NCBI GenBank assembly: GCA_035686305.1
Contig: DASRZP010000026.1
Coordinates: 1-60,345 of the forward strand
Source of the DNA: Thermodesulfovibrionales bacterium
GTDB lineage: Bacteria; Nitrospirota; Thermodesulfovibrionia; Thermodesulfovibrionales; UBA9159
DNA length: 60,345 bases
Direction of reading: 5' to 3'
Shown here: positions 16,410-24,826 of the stretch, one piece after another
Layout: each line of letters opens with the position of its first letter
How positions within the stretch are numbered: the stretch's first letter is position 1
Program-made: the position numbers and the translations under genes
The notes under the pieces: model-generated
Database searches by the model: none
What the model was told of the DNA's origin: nothing
What the model saw: the letters and a program-made list of their open reading frames with translations, nothing else

Positions 16410-17768
16410 TCAATCGGCTATGCCGTACTTCTTCAGTTTCCGGTAAAGGGTCGCCAGATCGATGCCGAGGGTCTTTGCGGTCACTTCCTTATTTTTCTGT
16501 TGGGAGGAGTAGGTATTCGCGATGAGACTCTTCTCGAAGTCTTCGATCGATGTTTTGAGGGAGCATACGCCTTGCTGCCCGCCGACAGCGTCTCCGTTCC
16601 TCTTCAACTTTTCAGGGAGCTCATTGAGGGTGATGCTCTCTCCCTGGCATAGGACAACAGCCCTCTCGACAACGTTCTTCAGCTCCCTTACATTGCCGGG
16701 CCATGGATACTGCATGATGGCCTGCATGGCGGAGCTGCTGTAGCCACTTACCTTCTTCTTGTTTTCTTCACCGAACTTTCTCATGAAGAAGTGCGCGAAA
16801 AGAGGAATATCGTCCTTTCTCTCTCTGAGAGGAGGTATCTTCACCTCTATGACGTTCAACCGGTAATAGAGATCCTCCCGGAACTGTTTGCTCTTGACCT
16901 TCTCTTCGAGATCCTGGTTCGTTGCGGTGATCAACCTGACATCGACCTGCCGGGGACGGATATCGCCAAGGGCTATAAGTTCTGAGGATTCAAGGACCTT
17001 CAGGAGCTTTGCCTGGAGATTGACCGGCATGTCACCGATTTCATCGAGGAAGAGCGTCCCTTCGTGGGCCATGGAGATGAGACCGGGCTTGTCCGTCACG
17101 GCCCCGGTGAATGCGCCCTTCTTATAGCCGAAGAGTTCGGATTCAAGGAGCCCTTCGGGTATGGCAGAGCAGTTAATCGAGATGAAGGGCTTGTCCCTCC
17201 GCGGACTGTTACAGTGGATCAGGTCTGCGATGAGCCCTTTGCCTGTGCCGCTTTCACCAAGGATCAGGATATTGGTCTTTGTCGGGATGACCTTTTCCAG
17301 GGTCTCAAAGATCGACAACAGTGCTTCCGACTCGCCGATGAATTCCTTGCAGCCCATGCGCTGGCTCAGCTGCTGCCTGAGTGCGATGTTCTCCTCAACA
17401 AGCCGCTTCTGTTCCAGGACCCTCCTGATCGTATGTCTGATCGCCTCATTGAGGAAGGGTTTCACAATATAGTCTGCTGCCCCTTTCCTGATGGCGTCAA
17501 CTGCCGATTCGATCGATGCAAAGGCCGTCATGATGAGGACTTGCGTGTCGGAACTCAATTCCTTCGCCTTCTCAAGGACGGCGAAACCGTCCACCTTCTC
17601 CATCTTGAGGTCGGTGAGGATTACGTCGAAATGTTCCTTTTGGAATTTCTCGATCGCCTCTTCCCCGCTGTAGGCAGGCACGACAAGGTATCCCTCATTT
17701 CTGAGAAGAAACTCGAGGGCCCTGCAGATGTCTTTCTCGTCGTCAACTACCAGTATCTTCGGTTTCAT
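16410..17768 (-). CDS. NtrC-family sigma-54-dependent response regulator
   Basis: A 452-residue activator in three parts: a receiver domain (1-120, phosphoacceptor Asp53), an AAA+ domain (about 140-375) with Walker A GESGTGKG at 171-178 and the sigma-54-contacting GAFTGA loop at 218-223, and a C-terminal Fis-type helix-turn-helix (about 410-452, TLGIDLATLYRKLKKYGI). It receives phosphate from the kinase encoded immediately upstream; the ATG overlaps the kinase stop by four bases. A candidate target is the sigma-54 promoter at 15155-15170, about 1.2 kb away, but regulon membership is only inferred from proximity. Confidence 0.96.
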   Translation of the reverse strand: MKPKILVVDDEKDICRALEFLLRNEGYLVVPAYSGEEAIEKFQKEHFDVILTDLKMEKVDGFAVLEKAKELSSDTQVLIMTAFASIESAVDAIRKGAADYIVKPFLNEAIRHTIRRVLEQKRLVEENIALRQQLSQRMGCKEFIGESEALLSIFETLEKVIPTKTNILILGESGTGKGLIADLIHCNSPRRDKPFISINCSAIPEGLLESELFGYKKGAFTGAVTDKPGLISMAHEGTLFLDEIGDMPVNLQAKLLKVLESSELIALGDIRPRQVDVRLITATNQDLEEKVKSKQFREDLYYRLNVIEVKIPPLRERKDDIPLFAHFFMRKFGEENKKKVSGYSSSAMQAIMQYPWPGNVRELKNVVERAVVLCQGESITLNELPEKLKRNGDAVGGQQGVCSLKTSIEDFEKSLIANTYSSQQKNKEVTAKTLGIDLATLYRKLKKYGIAD

Positions 17769-19795
17769 ACCTTTCCATTCACGGGCAGGGCAATACTGAA
17801 TTTCGTACCCTTGCTTACTTCGCTCTCCACGGTGAGGCTGCTGTTCAGTTTCTTGATGATACTGTAGCTCACTGCCAGCCCCAGGCCCGTTCCCTTCTCT
17901 TTCGTGGTAAAGAAGGGATCGAAGATCCTCGTGATATGTTCCCTCGGTATTCCAACCCCCGTATCTTCGAAAGAGATGATGATATTTCCATTGTCCATTG
18001 TGCTCCGGATCGTCAGGGTTCCCCCGCCGGGCATCGCGTCAACGGCATTCAGGATGAGGTTGACGAAGACCTGCGAGAGTTGCCCGCCATCGGTCGTAAT
18101 CTCCGGCAGCTCAGGAGAGAGATCCCTGGCAATCGTGATTTCCTTCGCCCTCTTGTCATACTGTATGAGCGAGAGGGAGGATTCGATGAGATCATTCACA
18201 TTCCAGCTCTTCAACTCCACGGCGGGCATCTTTGAAAAGCCCGAGAGCTGCTTCAGGATCTCCGCTACCCTGTTGATATGGAAATAGATGGTGCCGAGAC
18301 TCTCCTTCTTGAACTCGTCATCCTCCATCTCCTTGAGTATCTGGACAAAGGAGAAGACCGACGTCAAAGGGTTTCCTATCTCATGGGCGATCCCTGCCGT
18401 CAGCCTGCCGAGTGAGGCGAGTTTCTCGGAATGCATCATCTGCTCTTCCATCTTCTTCATCTCCGTAACATCTTGTACAAGCCTGATATAGCCGTGGAGC
18501 TCACCGTCCTCGCCCTTCACCGGGGCCGTCGTTATCTGGAAATACTTGTCCTTCCTTCCAAAGAGGTTTGACATGATCTCCGTCTGCAGATCGTTCACCA
18601 CATAGGAACTGATGATTGAGCAGTCTGAGCAGATCTCCTCACAGTTCGCTCCCGTGACGTCCCGACCTGCCATATCCTTCATAGCCTGGTTTATCCATTT
18701 GATCCTGCCCTCTGTGTCCATCAGGACAATGCCGCTGCCGATAGCGGTCACGATGGTGTTGAGTTTCTCCTTTTCCGAGGTGAGTTCCTCCGTCCTCTTT
18801 GCGACCTCCTTTTCGAGATTCCCCGCGTAAAGTTTCTGATGGTGCTCGATCTCCTCAGCCTTCAGCCGTTTACGGTAGAATACGATGAGCATTCCCGAAA
18901 CAACCGACGTTGTCGCGAAGATAGCGATAATAAGCCACGAATACAGCTTCATGGACCTCTGTATAGACCTCGTCACCTCAGAGTAGGGGGCTGAGACTGC
19001 CACGATCCACTTCGACAGACCCACGGACAGACTCGAGTAGGCAAGGACCTTATCTTCACCCGAAGGCGCAACATAGATCCCATAGTTCTCCTGCTTGCCC
19101 TCGATAATCTTCTTTTCGACCTCAAAGGATTTGTGGCACGTAAAGCATGATCTGTCGGTCTTATAGAGGTTTCTCCCGACCATGCCGGGCTGGGTTGGAT
19201 GGAACAGGAGATACCCCCTGTCATCCATCATCCAGGCGTATCCTCTCATCCCTGATTTTATTCCCTTGAAGAAACGGCTTCCTACGTCACTGACGGTGAA
19301 AGAGATGAAGACCACTCTGTCTGACCTCCCAGGCCTCTGTATCGGCGAGACAATGGTGACCATAGAGGGAGTATTCACTAACCTTACATCCTGCCATCCT
19401 GCCGCCTTTCCCTCCCGTGCTATCTCCTGATAGTACGGCTCTATCACTTCTTCATCACCCCTGAAGAAGATCACCTCCCCCCCCTTACCGAGGACCCCTA
19501 TATTCGCCCTTACCATTCGCGCGTGTTTCAACTCCTGATCCACGACAGCATCAAAGGTTGCCTGTGTGACAACATCCTGTTTCGAGAGTTCATAGGCAAG
19601 CTTCGTAACTTCGTCTTTCATGGAGCCAATATAGGACTTTATATTGTCTGCAATGGAGCGCGAAAGCAGGAGCTGCTGTTTATTGAACTGTTCCGCCACC
19701 TCGAGCTGGAGGGACTGCTGAAAGAAGATATTGAGCGTCACGAGGGCTGAGACAATGATTGCAAGGACGCCGATGATGAGAATGTAACCCTTCAT
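17765..19795 (-). CDS. Sensor histidine kinase with periplasmic c-type heme motif and PAS domain
   Basis: A 676-residue membrane kinase. Helices at about 3-24 and 285-307 flank a 260-residue extracytoplasmic Cache-like domain. That domain contains CFTCH (C217 to H221), the covalent c-type heme attachment motif, in the periplasm where cytochrome c maturation acts. A coiled segment leads to a PAS domain (about 343-448), which holds C385, C389 and C392. The kinase core has His471 in IAHEIGNPLT and an ATPase domain with NLILNAVDAM, DTGVGIP and TTKEKGTGLGL. It probably senses redox state, O2, NO or a heme ligand and drives the adjacent NtrC-type regulator. It lies 42 bp downstream of tsaD in the same direction. 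Confidence 0.92.
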   Translation of the reverse strand: MKGYILIIGVLAIIVSALVTLNIFFQQSLQLEVAEQFNKQQLLLSRSIADNIKSYIGSMKDEVTKLAYELSKQDVVTQATFDAVVDQELKHARMVRANIGVLGKGGEVIFFRGDEEVIEPYYQEIAREGKAAGWQDVRLVNTPSMVTIVSPIQRPGRSDRVVFISFTVSDVGSRFFKGIKSGMRGYAWMMDDRGYLLFHPTQPGMVGRNLYKTDRSCFTCHKSFEVEKKIIEGKQENYGIYVAPSGEDKVLAYSSLSVGLSKWIVAVSAPYSEVTRSIQRSMKLYSWLIIAIFATTSVVSGMLIVFYRKRLKAEEIEHHQKLYAGNLEKEVAKRTEELTSEKEKLNTIVTAIGSGIVLMDTEGRIKWINQAMKDMAGRDVTGANCEEICSDCSIISSYVVNDLQTEIMSNLFGRKDKYFQITTAPVKGEDGELHGYIRLVQDVTEMKKMEEQMMHSEKLASLGRLTAGIAHEIGNPLTSVFSFVQILKEMEDDEFKKESLGTIYFHINRVAEILKQLSGFSKMPAVELKSWNVNDLIESSLSLIQYDKRAKEITIARDLSPELPEITTDGGQLSQVFVNLILNAVDAMPGGGTLTIRSTMDNGNIIISFEDTGVGIPREHITRIFDPFFTTKEKGTGLGLAVSYSIIKKLNSSLTVESEVSKGTKFSIALPVNGKV

Positions 19796-19837
19796 ATGCT
19801 CCTATAATAACAGAAACCCGATGCCGGGCACATCTGC

Positions 19838-20824
19838 TCAGAGCGGCAGATAGGCTGCAGGATTAAGGTCAAGGCCTGCGAAATCGCGAGAAAGGTAACG
19901 GTGATAACCCGCCGCAGCGATCATGGCAGCATTGTCGGTGCAGAGACGGACTGACGGCGCGAAAATCTCAACGTTCCCCTTCTCTGCCATGGACCTGAAT
20001 CTCTCCCTCAGTCCGCTGTTCGCTGCTACCCCCCCGGCGAGGGTCACCGTTCTGATCCCCGTCTGCCTGATCGCCCACTCTGTTTTCCTGACAAGCACAT
20101 CCACGACGGCCTGCTGAAAGCTTGCGCAGAAGTCATTGAGCGGGACCTGTCTTCCATGTCTCATATAGTTGACAACCGCCGTCTTCAGCCCGCTGAAGCT
20201 GAAGTCGAGACTCTCGGGAAGATAGGCCCTCGGGAAATCAACTGCTCCGGGGTCTCCGTCCTGCGCAAGCTTGTCTATGACAGGCCCTCCGGGATAACCA
20301 AGGCCGAGGAGCTTTGATACCTTGTCATAGGCCTCGCCCGCGGCATCATCCCTTGTTCGACCTAGCTCACGGTATCCTCCGAAACCCTCCACCCGGTAAA
20401 GGCTGGTATGTCCCCCTGAAACAATAAGGGAGAGGAACGGAAATTGAGGCCTCCTCTCCTCCAAAAAGCAGGAGAAGACATGCCCTTCGAGGTGGTTCAC
20501 GGCAACAAGAGGGATATCGCGGGAAAAGCAGAGGGCCTTTGCAAAAGAGCACCCTACAAGCAGAGAACCAATAAGACCGGGACCATGGCATACGGCAACT
20601 GCAACAATGCCGTCCAGTCCTGTCTGGGCAGATTTCAGGGCCTCATCCACCACCGGCCAAATCATCTCAATATGCCTGCGGGACGCGAGTTCAGGAACTA
20701 TTCCACCATATTTCTTGTGGATAAACTCCTGGCTCGACACGATATTCGAGATTATCCGAGAACCGTCGCCGACAACAGCGGCTGAGGTATCATCGCATGA
20801 CGTGTCGATGCCGAGAATCAGCAT
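19838..20824 (-). CDS. tsaD: tRNA N6-adenosine threonylcarbamoyltransferase TsaD
   Basis: A 328-residue TsaD (Gcp/YgjD), which with TsaB and TsaE transfers threonylcarbamoyl to A37 of ANN-decoding tRNAs. Diagnostic features are GIDTSCDDTSAAV at the N-terminus, ASRRHIEMI, the metal-binding HLEGH, SLIVSGGHTSLY, and LCTDNAAMIA near the C-terminus. Length is normal for the family. It sits between lolA and the kinase genes with 42-bp gaps on each side, so probably one operon; the cytoplasmic housekeeping role is unrelated to these neighbours. Confidence 0.97.
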   Translation of the reverse strand: MLILGIDTSCDDTSAAVVGDGSRIISNIVSSQEFIHKKYGGIVPELASRRHIEMIWPVVDEALKSAQTGLDGIVAVAVCHGPGLIGSLLVGCSFAKALCFSRDIPLVAVNHLEGHVFSCFLEERRPQFPFLSLIVSGGHTSLYRVEGFGGYRELGRTRDDAAGEAYDKVSKLLGLGYPGGPVIDKLAQDGDPGAVDFPRAYLPESLDFSFSGLKTAVVNYMRHGRQVPLNDFCASFQQAVVDVLVRKTEWAIRQTGIRTVTLAGGVAANSGLRERFRSMAEKGNVEIFAPSVRLCTDNAAMIAAAGYHRYLSRDFAGLDLNPAAYLPL

Positions 20825-20866
20825 GCAGAGAGGAACGGTTCAACCTTCATAATTCATCCTATATCC

Positions 20867-21508
20867 TTACTTGTAGTCAAAGGTGCTGGCGCCTTTCGGA
20901 AGGGAAAAATCAAAGGCCCCGTCGTTGATCCCGGAGTTCACATGGACATCCTTAAGGGTGATATCGATCCTGTTTGAACGCTTGTCAATGATGGTCATCG
21001 CGGCTATGGGGAATTCCCCGTCAGAAGGGGTTACCTCTATGGAGACAACCGTTCCCATCTCCCTCTTCGGCTTCAGCAGGATCTTCTCGCCTTTCTTCAT
21101 CACCTCAAACTCTTTTTCGATGCTGCCGAAGCCGCCAAGAAGGGCTATCGGAGCCTGGCCATAAGTCTGCCGGTCGAACCTTCCCTTAAATGCCTGTTTC
21201 TCCTTCTTCTGGTAAATGATTAGCTCCTCACCGTTAATGACAACTTCCGTCTCCTTCTCGTCACCCCGGTAATGCCATCGCATCTTCGCCGGCATCTTTA
21301 TCATAAAGGAGCCCTTGAAGGTATCGGTTCTTTCGAGGTCCTTGATAAGGCTCTTCTGAATGAAACTTCCTTTAACGTCCCTTATCCCCTGATAAGCATT
21401 CTGGATCCTTTCGACAGCAGGATCACCACCCCCCGAGGATGACAAGGGGAGACAGAGGACGGCAACCACCACCGAGAGCATGCCAATGCGTGTCACGATG
21501 GAGTTCAT
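20867..21508 (-). CDS. lolA: Outer-membrane lipoprotein carrier protein LolA
   Basis: A 213-residue periplasmic protein with an N-terminal signal peptide (hydrophobic 8-24, ending near SSSGGG). The body has the LolA pattern: IQNAYQGIRDVKGSFIQKS, then FKGSFMIKMPAKMRWHY with an ING turn and repeated beta strands ending in GAFDFSLPKG. LolA carries lipoproteins from the inner to the outer membrane, so the cell is diderm. The ATG overlaps the stop of a possible 28-codon upstream ORF. It begins the lolA-tsaD-kinase-regulator gene string. Confidence 0.88.
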   Translation of the reverse strand: MNSIVTRIGMLSVVVAVLCLPLSSSGGGDPAVERIQNAYQGIRDVKGSFIQKSLIKDLERTDTFKGSFMIKMPAKMRWHYRGDEKETEVVINGEELIIYQKKEKQAFKGRFDRQTYGQAPIALLGGFGSIEKEFEVMKKGEKILLKPKREMGTVVSIEVTPSDGEFPIAAMTIIDKRSNRIDITLKDVHVNSGINDGAFDFSLPKGASTFDYK

Positions 21509-21591
21509 CGCATTACCGCCATGCCGTCGACTGAGGACACTACGACAACGATCTTCATGAGGAGTCTCAAAACAATCTTCTTCTTATTCAT
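21505..21591 (-). CDS. Possible 28-codon upstream ORF coupled to lolA
   Basis: An ORF starting MNKKKIVLRLLMK and running VVVVSS to a TGA that overlaps the lolA ATG (ATGA). The arrangement would couple its translation to lolA. It has only a weak ribosome site and may be a leader peptide, a relic of a longer lolA signal sequence, or chance. Confidence 0.22.
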   Translation of the reverse strand: MNKKKIVLRLLMKIVVVVSSVDGMAVMR

Positions 21592-21701
21592 TCTCAGCTC
21601 TTCGCACTCAATTCTACCATACGGTGATCTTCATCTGTTCATAGGATGTGCCGGGCTTTTATCCATGCCTGCCTGTCACTGTCTGTAACGTTACGGCCAA
21701 A

Positions 21702-21731
21702 TTGAAGAGCGGAGAGAAAAACTGTTATAGT
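21702..21731 (+). promoter_or_regulatory. Candidate sigma-70 promoter for ppx-korBC
   Basis: TTGAAG (21702-21707) is followed after 17-18 bp by TTATAGT (21725-21731). The start site would be near 21738, about 110 nt before the ppx/gppA start. It is the best promoter match in the lolA-ppx divergent region. Confidence 0.45.
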
Positions 21732-21849
21732 TTTTTTGTGAGATTGGGTGTCTCTACGCTAACAGAAAGCAACAGCCAATGAACCATATAAACTTCGGGG
21801 CGATGTCCGATTTGCAGGCAAGAGTCCGGATTATTGGCTGAATTAGACC

Positions 21850-22839
21850 TTGAATGTGAAGAATGACGGAACGCGGCATGCCGCCATCGACGTAGGTTCG
21901 AATACCCTCAGACTCCTCATAGGCTCCGTCCAGGGCGATGAGGTGACCCGCATCTACACTGCCCGGTCCGTGACACGGCTGGCTGAAGACCTCAGGGAGA
22001 CAGGGAGCCTCAGGAAAGAGAACAGGGAAAGGTCGATAGAGGCCCTTAAAGACTTCAGCCGCTCCATTGCTCAATACGGGGCAACTCGTGTATCAGCCGT
22101 CGGGACAAGCGCTCTGAGAGAGGCTAAGAACAGCAGAGAGTTTGTCCTGAAGGCCTATGAGGACAGCGGCATACTGATCGACATCATCTCCGGGATTCGG
22201 GAAGCTGAGCTCACCGCAAGAGGGGTGCTGGCGGGCATCCAACCGACGGCCGCTCAATCCCTTATTATCGATATTGGAGGTGGAAGCACGGAATGGATAA
22301 TTCAGGAAGGGCCGTTCCGTGAGAAGGTCCTCTGCGGCACGGTTCCCCTGGGAGTAGTCAACCTTCAGGAGAGATTCATGAAAACCGACCCGCCGGCCGA
22401 GCATGAGATCTCTGCACTGACGGAGAGGATCAACGACTCTTTTCACTCAGGTGAGTGGGACATCGGCGACGCAGCACGGAGAGAGACGAAAACTGGGAAT
22501 CACGCTGTTTCGCCTAGGGGGCTCATAGGCACCGGCGGCACGATTACAACCCTGGCATCTCTGGATCTCGGCGTGAGAGAATATGATTATCGTAAGATCC
22601 ATCTGCACCAGATCCCTTTGGCCAGACTCCGCCAACTCATGACTCTGTTGGTCTCTCTGCCCCGTCATGAAAGGCAGAAGATCGACGGCCTTGAACCAGA
22701 AAGGGCAGACTTGATTATCCCCGGGATTCTGCTTACAATTAGACTTATGGAAATCCTGGGTTTTGACGGGATCACGGTCAGCGACTACGGTCTGCTCGAA
22801 GGGCTCCTGGTGGAGACGAAGAATGAAGAAGGTCTTTGA
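21850..22839 (+). CDS. ppx: Exopolyphosphatase / guanosine pentaphosphate phosphatase family protein
   Basis: A 329-codon Ppx/GppA homologue of the actin-like ATPase fold. The N-terminal AAIDVGSNTLRLLI loop, GTSALREAKN, the IDIGGGSTEW phosphate loop and GTGGTITTLASLDL are all present. It has the short (about 300-residue) form without the C-terminal HD-like domain of E. coli Ppx. It degrades polyphosphate or pppGpp; sequence alone does not separate these. The start is TTG 21850 or GTG 21856. The 3' end overlaps korB by 17 bases, so the genes are translationally coupled although no pathway link is known. Confidence 0.9.
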   Translation: MNVKNDGTRHAAIDVGSNTLRLLIGSVQGDEVTRIYTARSVTRLAEDLRETGSLRKENRERSIEALKDFSRSIAQYGATRVSAVGTSALREAKNSREFVLKAYEDSGILIDIISGIREAELTARGVLAGIQPTAAQSLIIDIGGGSTEWIIQEGPFREKVLCGTVPLGVVNLQERFMKTDPPAEHEISALTERINDSFHSGEWDIGDAARRETKTGNHAVSPRGLIGTGGTITTLASLDLGVREYDYRKIHLHQIPLARLRQLMTLLVSLPRHERQKIDGLEPERADLIIPGILLTIRLMEILGFDGITVSDYGLLEGLLVETKNEEGL

Positions 22840-23572
22840 GAGACCCGAGAGCCTGAAAGAAGCTCGCTTCAGATACTGTCCGGGCTGCGGTCACAGCATT
22901 ATTCACCGGTTGATTGCCGAGTCCATCGATAAACTCAGCCTGCGCGAAAAGACAATAGGGATAGCGCCTGTGGGCTGCGCTGTCTTTGCCTACGATTATT
23001 TCAATTTTGACATGCTCGAAGTGGCCCACGGCAGACCGCCTGCCGCTGCAACGGCCATGAAAAGGGTCCTGCCCGACAGGATAGTCTTTTCCTATCAAGG
23101 CGATGGTGACCTTGCTGCTATAGGGATGGCAGAGATCGTTCATGCCGCAGCCAGGGGAGAGAACATATCGGTCTTCTTTGTGAATAACGCAACCTACGGG
23201 ATGACCGGCGGCCAGATGGCGCCGACGACCCTCATCGGCCAGAAGACAAGCACTACGCCGAAGGGAAGGGATGCTTCCCTCACGGGCTATCCGCTCCATG
23301 TTTCAGAGATGCTGGCCACGATAGAAGGGACTTCCCTCGTTGTGCGGACTTCTCTCGATACGCCCCATAGCGTTCTGAAGACAAAGGCCCTCATTGAGAA
23401 GGCCTTCAGATACCAGATGGAGGGTAAAGGCTTCAGCTTTGTCGAAATCCTCTCGCCCTGTCCCACAGACTGGGGGCTCTGCCCAAAGGATTCCCTTGAA
23501 TGGCTCCGGTCCTCCATGATGTCTGTGTATAAAACAGGCGTGCTGAGGGATCGTTACGGCTCGCATGCATGA
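22823..23572 (+). CDS. korB: 2-oxoacid:ferredoxin oxidoreductase beta subunit (KorB-like)
   Basis: A 249-residue TPP-binding subunit. CPGCGH (19-24) opens the domain. GDGDLAAIG begins at 93, and NNATYGMTGGQ (121-131) completes the TPP/Mg2+ site. PVGCAVFAYDYF and the HGRPPAAATAMKR segment are typical of KorB/VorB enzymes for 2-oxoglutarate or branched 2-oxoacids, which reduce ferredoxin while forming acyl-CoA. ATG 22823, with GGAG seven bases upstream, is chosen over the longer frame. The gamma subunit overlaps downstream, but no alpha subunit gene lies upstream or anywhere in the window. Confidence 0.92.
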   Translation: MKKVFERPESLKEARFRYCPGCGHSIIHRLIAESIDKLSLREKTIGIAPVGCAVFAYDYFNFDMLEVAHGRPPAAATAMKRVLPDRIVFSYQGDGDLAAIGMAEIVHAAARGENISVFFVNNATYGMTGGQMAPTTLIGQKTSTTPKGRDASLTGYPLHVSEMLATIEGTSLVVRTSLDTPHSVLKTKALIEKAFRYQMEGKGFSFVEILSPCPTDWGLCPKDSLEWLRSSMMSVYKTGVLRDRYGSHA

Positions 23573-24155
23573 ACTGAGGATTATTGCCGCAGGTTTCGGA
23601 GGCCAGGGAATTCTCTTTTTTGGAAGGCTCATCGCCTACGGAGGGATGATCGAGGGCAAGGAAGTCACGTGGTTTCCTTCCTATGGGGCGGAGATGCTCG
23701 GGGGCACTGCCAACTGCACCATTGTCATTTCAGACGAGATGATCGGCTCACCCGTCGTCAGAAACCCCGATATTTTTATAGCCATGAACGAGGCGTCATT
23801 GAGGAGATTCCAGCCTCGCATAAAGCCAGGGGGGCTCCTCATCCTGGATTCATCCCTTATTAAATCGCCTGAACTGCGGCCGGATGTCCGGGCTGTCAGC
23901 GTCCCTGCGAGCGAATTGGCGGCTTCCCTGTCTGCTTCAAGGTCTTCCGGCATTGCCGCTCCGCAGGTGAAGTCGGCAAACATGGTGATGCTCGGCGCCC
24001 TGCTCGCCTCAACAGGCGTCATGAAGCTCGAATCCGCCCTTCAGGCCCTCGAAAGATTGACGTCGCAAAGGAGAAAGAGAAGCCTTGAGGAAAACAGGTC
24101 TGCCATCATGAAAGGAATGCACTACCTTGAAGATTCGGAAGGCAAGAACATCTGA
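23565..24155 (+). CDS. korC: 2-oxoacid:ferredoxin oxidoreductase gamma subunit (KorC-like)
   Basis: A 196-residue gamma subunit with the signature IIAAGFGGQGILFFGRLIA at the N-terminus and WFPSYGAEMLGGTANC. Both are typical of KorC/VorC, which bind CoA and join the alpha and beta subunits. It overlaps korB by eight bases and the next gene by 29 bases, so the three are coupled. A ferredoxin-like delta subunit is encoded far away at 47345-47554. Confidence 0.92.
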   Translation: MHELRIIAAGFGGQGILFFGRLIAYGGMIEGKEVTWFPSYGAEMLGGTANCTIVISDEMIGSPVVRNPDIFIAMNEASLRRFQPRIKPGGLLILDSSLIKSPELRPDVRAVSVPASELAASLSASRSSGIAAPQVKSANMVMLGALLASTGVMKLESALQALERLTSQRRKRSLEENRSAIMKGMHYLEDSEGKNI

Positions 24156-24582
24156 CATAAAGACCGTCCACAAACTCATCAATGAGTTCGGGAAGAAGGG
24201 GGAGATGATCCCTCGGGCATTGAACGACCTGTATGAGAACATAAGGGACATCTTCGTCTGCGAAGACCATGGGGAAATCAGAGGTGTCTGCGCGCTCCAT
24301 GTTCTCTGGGAAGACCTTGCGGAAATACGGTCCCTCGCGGTGAGGCTCGACTCCCAGAGCGCCGGCATCGGAAGGAAACTTGTGACGACCTGCGTCAGGG
24401 AGGCGGGGAACCTCGGGATACCAAGGGTCTTTGCCCTCACCTATCAACCGGAATTTTTCAGGAGGATCGGATTTCATGACATTGATAAGGCTAAGCTCCC
24501 CCAGAAGATATGGGGGGACTGTCTCCGCTGTCCAAAGTTTCCTGAATGTGACGAATCTGCGGTGATCATGGAGATGAAGTGA
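24127..24582 (+). CDS. GNAT N-acetyltransferase, short ArgA-like
   Basis: A 151-codon acetyltransferase starting at TTG 24127 inside the end of korC. The acetyl-CoA loop is visible as RSLAVRLDSQSAGIGRKLV. The closing segment LPQKIWGDCLRCPKFPECDE is characteristic of the short N-acetylglutamate synthases that lack the kinase-like domain of classical ArgA. It probably makes N-acetylglutamate for arginine synthesis. Coupling to a 2-oxoglutarate-handling enzyme is plausible because glutamate derives from 2-oxoglutarate. Confidence 0.85.
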   Translation: MKIRKARTSDIKTVHKLINEFGKKGEMIPRALNDLYENIRDIFVCEDHGEIRGVCALHVLWEDLAEIRSLAVRLDSQSAGIGRKLVTTCVREAGNLGIPRVFALTYQPEFFRRIGFHDIDKAKLPQKIWGDCLRCPKFPECDESAVIMEMK

Positions 24583-24729
24583 GTAGCCGATATCATTCAT
24601 GCATGGCCTCATCAGCGACGGACATGCGATTCTCTCCAAGGCAGTAGCCCTTCCGCGCAATACTAACAACGCTCTATCATGAACGTGGCCTTACGGTCGG
24701 CAAGAAGCGACAGGGCTTCGATCCATGCC

Positions 24730-24745
24730 TGGCCGACAGTTTGCA
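24730..24745 (+). promoter_or_regulatory. Weak sigma-54-like site
   Basis: TGGCCGACAGTTTGCA has GG and GC spaced by ten bases and a full TTGCA -12 element, but two mismatches in the -24 half. It lies about 150 bp before the dehydrogenase gene and upstream of a better sigma-70 promoter. It could be chance. Confidence 0.25.
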
Positions 24746-24798
24746 ACATTAAGGTTGAGTTAGCCCCAGAAGTTTGGACAGAAAGACTGCTACAGCAT

Positions 24799-24826
24799 TT
24801 GACTCCTGGTATCTGTGGGATATAAT
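24799..24826 (+). promoter_or_regulatory. Sigma-70 promoter of the dehydrogenase/decarboxylase operon
   Basis: TTGACT (24799-24804), a 16-bp spacer and a perfect TATAAT (24821-24826). The start site near 24833 leaves a leader of about 65 nt before ATG 24898. This is the closest consensus match noted in the window. Confidence 0.65.
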
